DNA of 6,198 nucleotides from positions 1 to 6,198 of the forward strand of contig URDK01000119.1 in the NCBI GenBank assembly GCA_900546485.1. Direction: 5' to 3'. Shown here piece after piece: positions 4,651 through 6,198 of the stretch. Source of the DNA: an uncultured Eubacteriales bacterium. GTDB taxonomy: Bacteria > Bacillota > Clostridia > Oscillospirales > Oscillospiraceae. A program made the translations under genes and the position numbers. The notes beneath the pieces were generated by a model. The model had not been told where the DNA came from. It did not search any database and saw only the letters and a list, made by a program, of their open reading frames with translations. Numbering within the stretch: the first letter of the stretch is position 1; each line of letters starts with the position of its first letter.

Positions 4651-6162
4651 ATGAATTCAGTCATATGCCTGCTGGAGCGGGCCGCGGCGCTCTGGGGTGA
4701 CCGCACCGCCGTATCGGACGAGCACCAGAGCCTTGACTATGCCGGGCTGCGCGCCCGTTCCCGCCGCGCGGCGAGCGAGCTGATGCGGCGGAGCTCCGGC
4801 CGCGAGCCGGTCATGGTCTGGCTGCCCAAGAGCGTGGAGATGCTCACGGGCTTCAACGCCGCCATGTACGCCGGACGGCCCTATGTTCCCACGGACGCGG
4901 CCGCGCCCGTGGAGCGCCTGCGCAGGATAATCTCAAACCTGCACCCCTCCGCCGTGATAACGAATGCGGAGCTGGCGGCGAAGCTCGGGGATGTGGACCT
5001 CGGCGGCGCGCCGGTGTTGCTCATAGACGAGCTCGCGGCCGCGGCAGAGGACGCCGCCGCCGTGGACGCGGCCGTGGCCGACGTTACGGATTCGGAGCCG
5101 GTGTACGTCATGTACACCTCCGGCTCGACGGGCGAGCCCAAGGGCGTCACCATCCCGCACCGGGGCGTCATGCTCTTCGCCCGCTGGGCGGAGGAGACCT
5201 TCGGCTGGAGCCCGGAGACGGTCATTGCGAACCAGGCCCCGCTCTATTTCGATGTCTCGGTCATGGACGTATACGGCGCAATGCGCTGCGGCGGACACCT
5301 CATCCTCACGCCCGAGGTGCTCTTCCGCTTCCCCGTGAAGCTGCCGGAGTTCCTCCGCGAAAACGGCGTCACCAGCATCTACTGGGTGCCGACCGTGATG
5401 ATAAACATCGCCAATTCGGGCGTGCTCGACACCGTGGAGCTGCCGAAGCTGCGCAGCATCGCCTTCGCGGGCGAGGTCATGCCTAACCTGCAATTGAACG
5501 TATGGCGGCGCGCGCTCCCCGGGCGCATCTTTGCGAACCTCTACGGCCCGACTGAGACGGACGTCTGCACGGCCTACGTCGTGGACCGCGAGTTTTCGGA
5601 TACCGAGCCCCTGCCCATAGGCAGGCCGCTCCCCAACATGCGCGCGCTGCTCATCGGTGAGGACGGCAGGCCGGTGGGGCAGGGCGAGACGGGCGAGATC
5701 TGCGTCGCGGGCTCGGGCGTGAACATCGGCTACTGGAACCAGCCGGAGCTCACGGAGCGCGCCTTCTATGTGAATCCCGAGGGCCTGCCCTATGCCCCGA
5801 GGTATTACCGCACGGGCGACCTCGGCTGGTACAACGAGCGGGGCGAGCTGATGTTCGCCGGCCGCCGCGACGGGCAGATAAAGCTCCGCGGCAACCGCAT
5901 CGAGCTCGGCGAGATAGAAAACGCCGCCCGCATGGTCGAAGGCACGGAAAACGTCTGCGCGCTCTTCGACGCCGTGAGGCAGGAGATAGTCCTCTTCGTC
6001 GAGACCCAGGGCACGCTGCCCATGCGGCAGTATAACCGCGAGCTGAAGAAGTATATCCCTTCGTATATGCTGCCCCACCGCCTGGTGACGATGGAGAAGC
6101 TCCCGCATAATGCAAATGACAAGATCGACCGCGTCGCGCTCAAAAAGCTGCTGGCGGAGTGA
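4651..6162 (+). CDS. Stand-alone amino-acid adenylating ligase, DltA-like (D-alanine-carrier protein ligase type)
   Basis: The 503-residue cytoplasmic enzyme of the ANL adenylate-forming superfamily should activate an amino acid with ATP and load it onto the phosphopantetheine arm of a carrier protein. Core motifs are all present: YTSGSTGEPKG (155-165, ATP loop); FDVSVMD (200-206, with D201 placed to hold the amino group); NLYGPTET (296-303); GEICVAGSGVNIGYW (348-362); YRTGD (386-390); GRRDGQIKLRGNRIELGEIE (404-423, hinge); and NANDKIDR (487-494) with the catalytic Lys491. Length and the FDxSVMD signature match DltA, which supplies D-alanine for teichoic acid, rather than a multidomain NRPS. 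At the position of DltA Cys269, which helps select D-alanine, there is Ala273, so the substrate may differ. There is no fused carrier, condensation or thioesterase domain, and no carrier gene in the window. It starts 4 bases after the lipoprotein stop. The fold is certain, a DltA-like subgroup is likely, and the substrate is open. Confidence 0.92.
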   Translation: MNSVICLLERAAALWGDRTAVSDEHQSLDYAGLRARSRRAASELMRRSSGREPVMVWLPKSVEMLTGFNAAMYAGRPYVPTDAAAPVERLRRIISNLHPSAVITNAELAAKLGDVDLGGAPVLLIDELAAAAEDAAAVDAAVADVTDSEPVYVMYTSGSTGEPKGVTIPHRGVMLFARWAEETFGWSPETVIANQAPLYFDVSVMDVYGAMRCGGHLILTPEVLFRFPVKLPEFLRENGVTSIYWVPTVMINIANSGVLDTVELPKLRSIAFAGEVMPNLQLNVWRRALPGRIFANLYGPTETDVCTAYVVDREFSDTEPLPIGRPLPNMRALLIGEDGRPVGQGETGEICVAGSGVNIGYWNQPELTERAFYVNPEGLPYAPRYYRTGDLGWYNERGELMFAGRRDGQIKLRGNRIELGEIENAARMVEGTENVCALFDAVRQEIVLFVETQGTLPMRQYNRELKKYIPSYMLPHRLVTMEKLPHNANDKIDRVALKKLLAE

Positions 6163-6198
6163 CCCGCTGCGCGCTTCGCGCGCGTTTGAAAGTTTCGC
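6163..6198 (+). terminator. Gene-terminal repeat element after the ligase gene (cut by window end)
   Basis: Directly after the ligase stop is a hairpin with stem GCGCGC (6169-6174) and GCGCGC (6178-6183) and a TTC loop, followed by GTTTGAAAGTTTCG. The bases 6180-6197 match, in reverse complement, positions 25-42 at 17 of 18. The copy at the other end continues into a CCACC/GGTGG hairpin; here the window stops before that point. It probably ends the lipoprotein-ligase transcript, although a long T-run is lacking. Confidence 0.6.

Noticed and set aside
4933..6108. A 391-codon open frame antisense to the ligase gene
   Set aside because: It lies opposite a gene with every adenylation motif intact, has no recognisable domain and has the His/Arg/Val-rich composition typical of antisense frames in GC-rich DNA.
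25..6197. Inverted repeats at the window edges as transposon ends
   Set aside because: The copies follow stop codons and include transcript-end hairpins, there is no transposase, and no target duplication can be seen. Gene-terminal repeats explain them better.

Overview
The window looks like a chromosomal fragment of a GC-rich, anaerobic, gut-type Clostridia (Oscillospiraceae/Ruminococcaceae-like). This is inferred from the strong GGAGG ribosome binding sites, a sigma-A type promoter pair, two TTG starts, frequent ATA isoleucine codons despite high GC, an EFR1-type flavodoxin/ferredoxin, a Gram-positive style lipoprotein and a DltA-like ligase. No 16S rRNA or other species marker is present, so the assignment is indirect.

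Layout: two divergent two-gene transcription units leave a 128-base control region at 1471-1598. The leftward unit (minus strand) encodes an EFR1-family flavodoxin-like protein with two 4Fe-4S clusters (694-1470), then a small class I SAM-dependent methyltransferase (60-680). The two are 13 bases apart, and the second gene's ribosome binding site overlaps the first gene's stop. The rightward unit encodes a 1015-residue lipoprotein (1599-4646), then a 503-residue stand-alone amino-acid adenylation enzyme of the DltA type (4651-6162), 4 bases apart. No stretch over 300 bases lacks a gene.

Control: one palindromic hexamer, TTGCAA at 1516-1521, reads as a -35 box on both strands. In each direction it is followed by a 17-base spacer and the same -10 hexamer, TAAAAT. 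The two promoters therefore share a -35 and should compete for polymerase. Each unit ends in a copy of the same gene-terminal element (CGAAACTTTYAAACGCGC plus GC-rich inverted repeats), at 6-52 and 6163-6198.

Function: the most unusual gene is the lipoprotein. I read it as an N-terminal flavodoxin/amidotransferase-like domain, then a polysaccharide-deacetylase-like barrel split by five FG-GAP/VCBS calcium-binding propeller repeats, then a C-terminal beta-rich domain. Canonical NodB metal residues appear altered. Its tight coupling to a DltA-like ligase, whose D-alanine-selecting cysteine position is alanine, suggests a surface-polymer binding or modification system involving activated amino acids. 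No carrier protein, MBOAT or DltD partner lies in the window. The system-level function is inference; the domain motifs and promoter architecture are visible directly.
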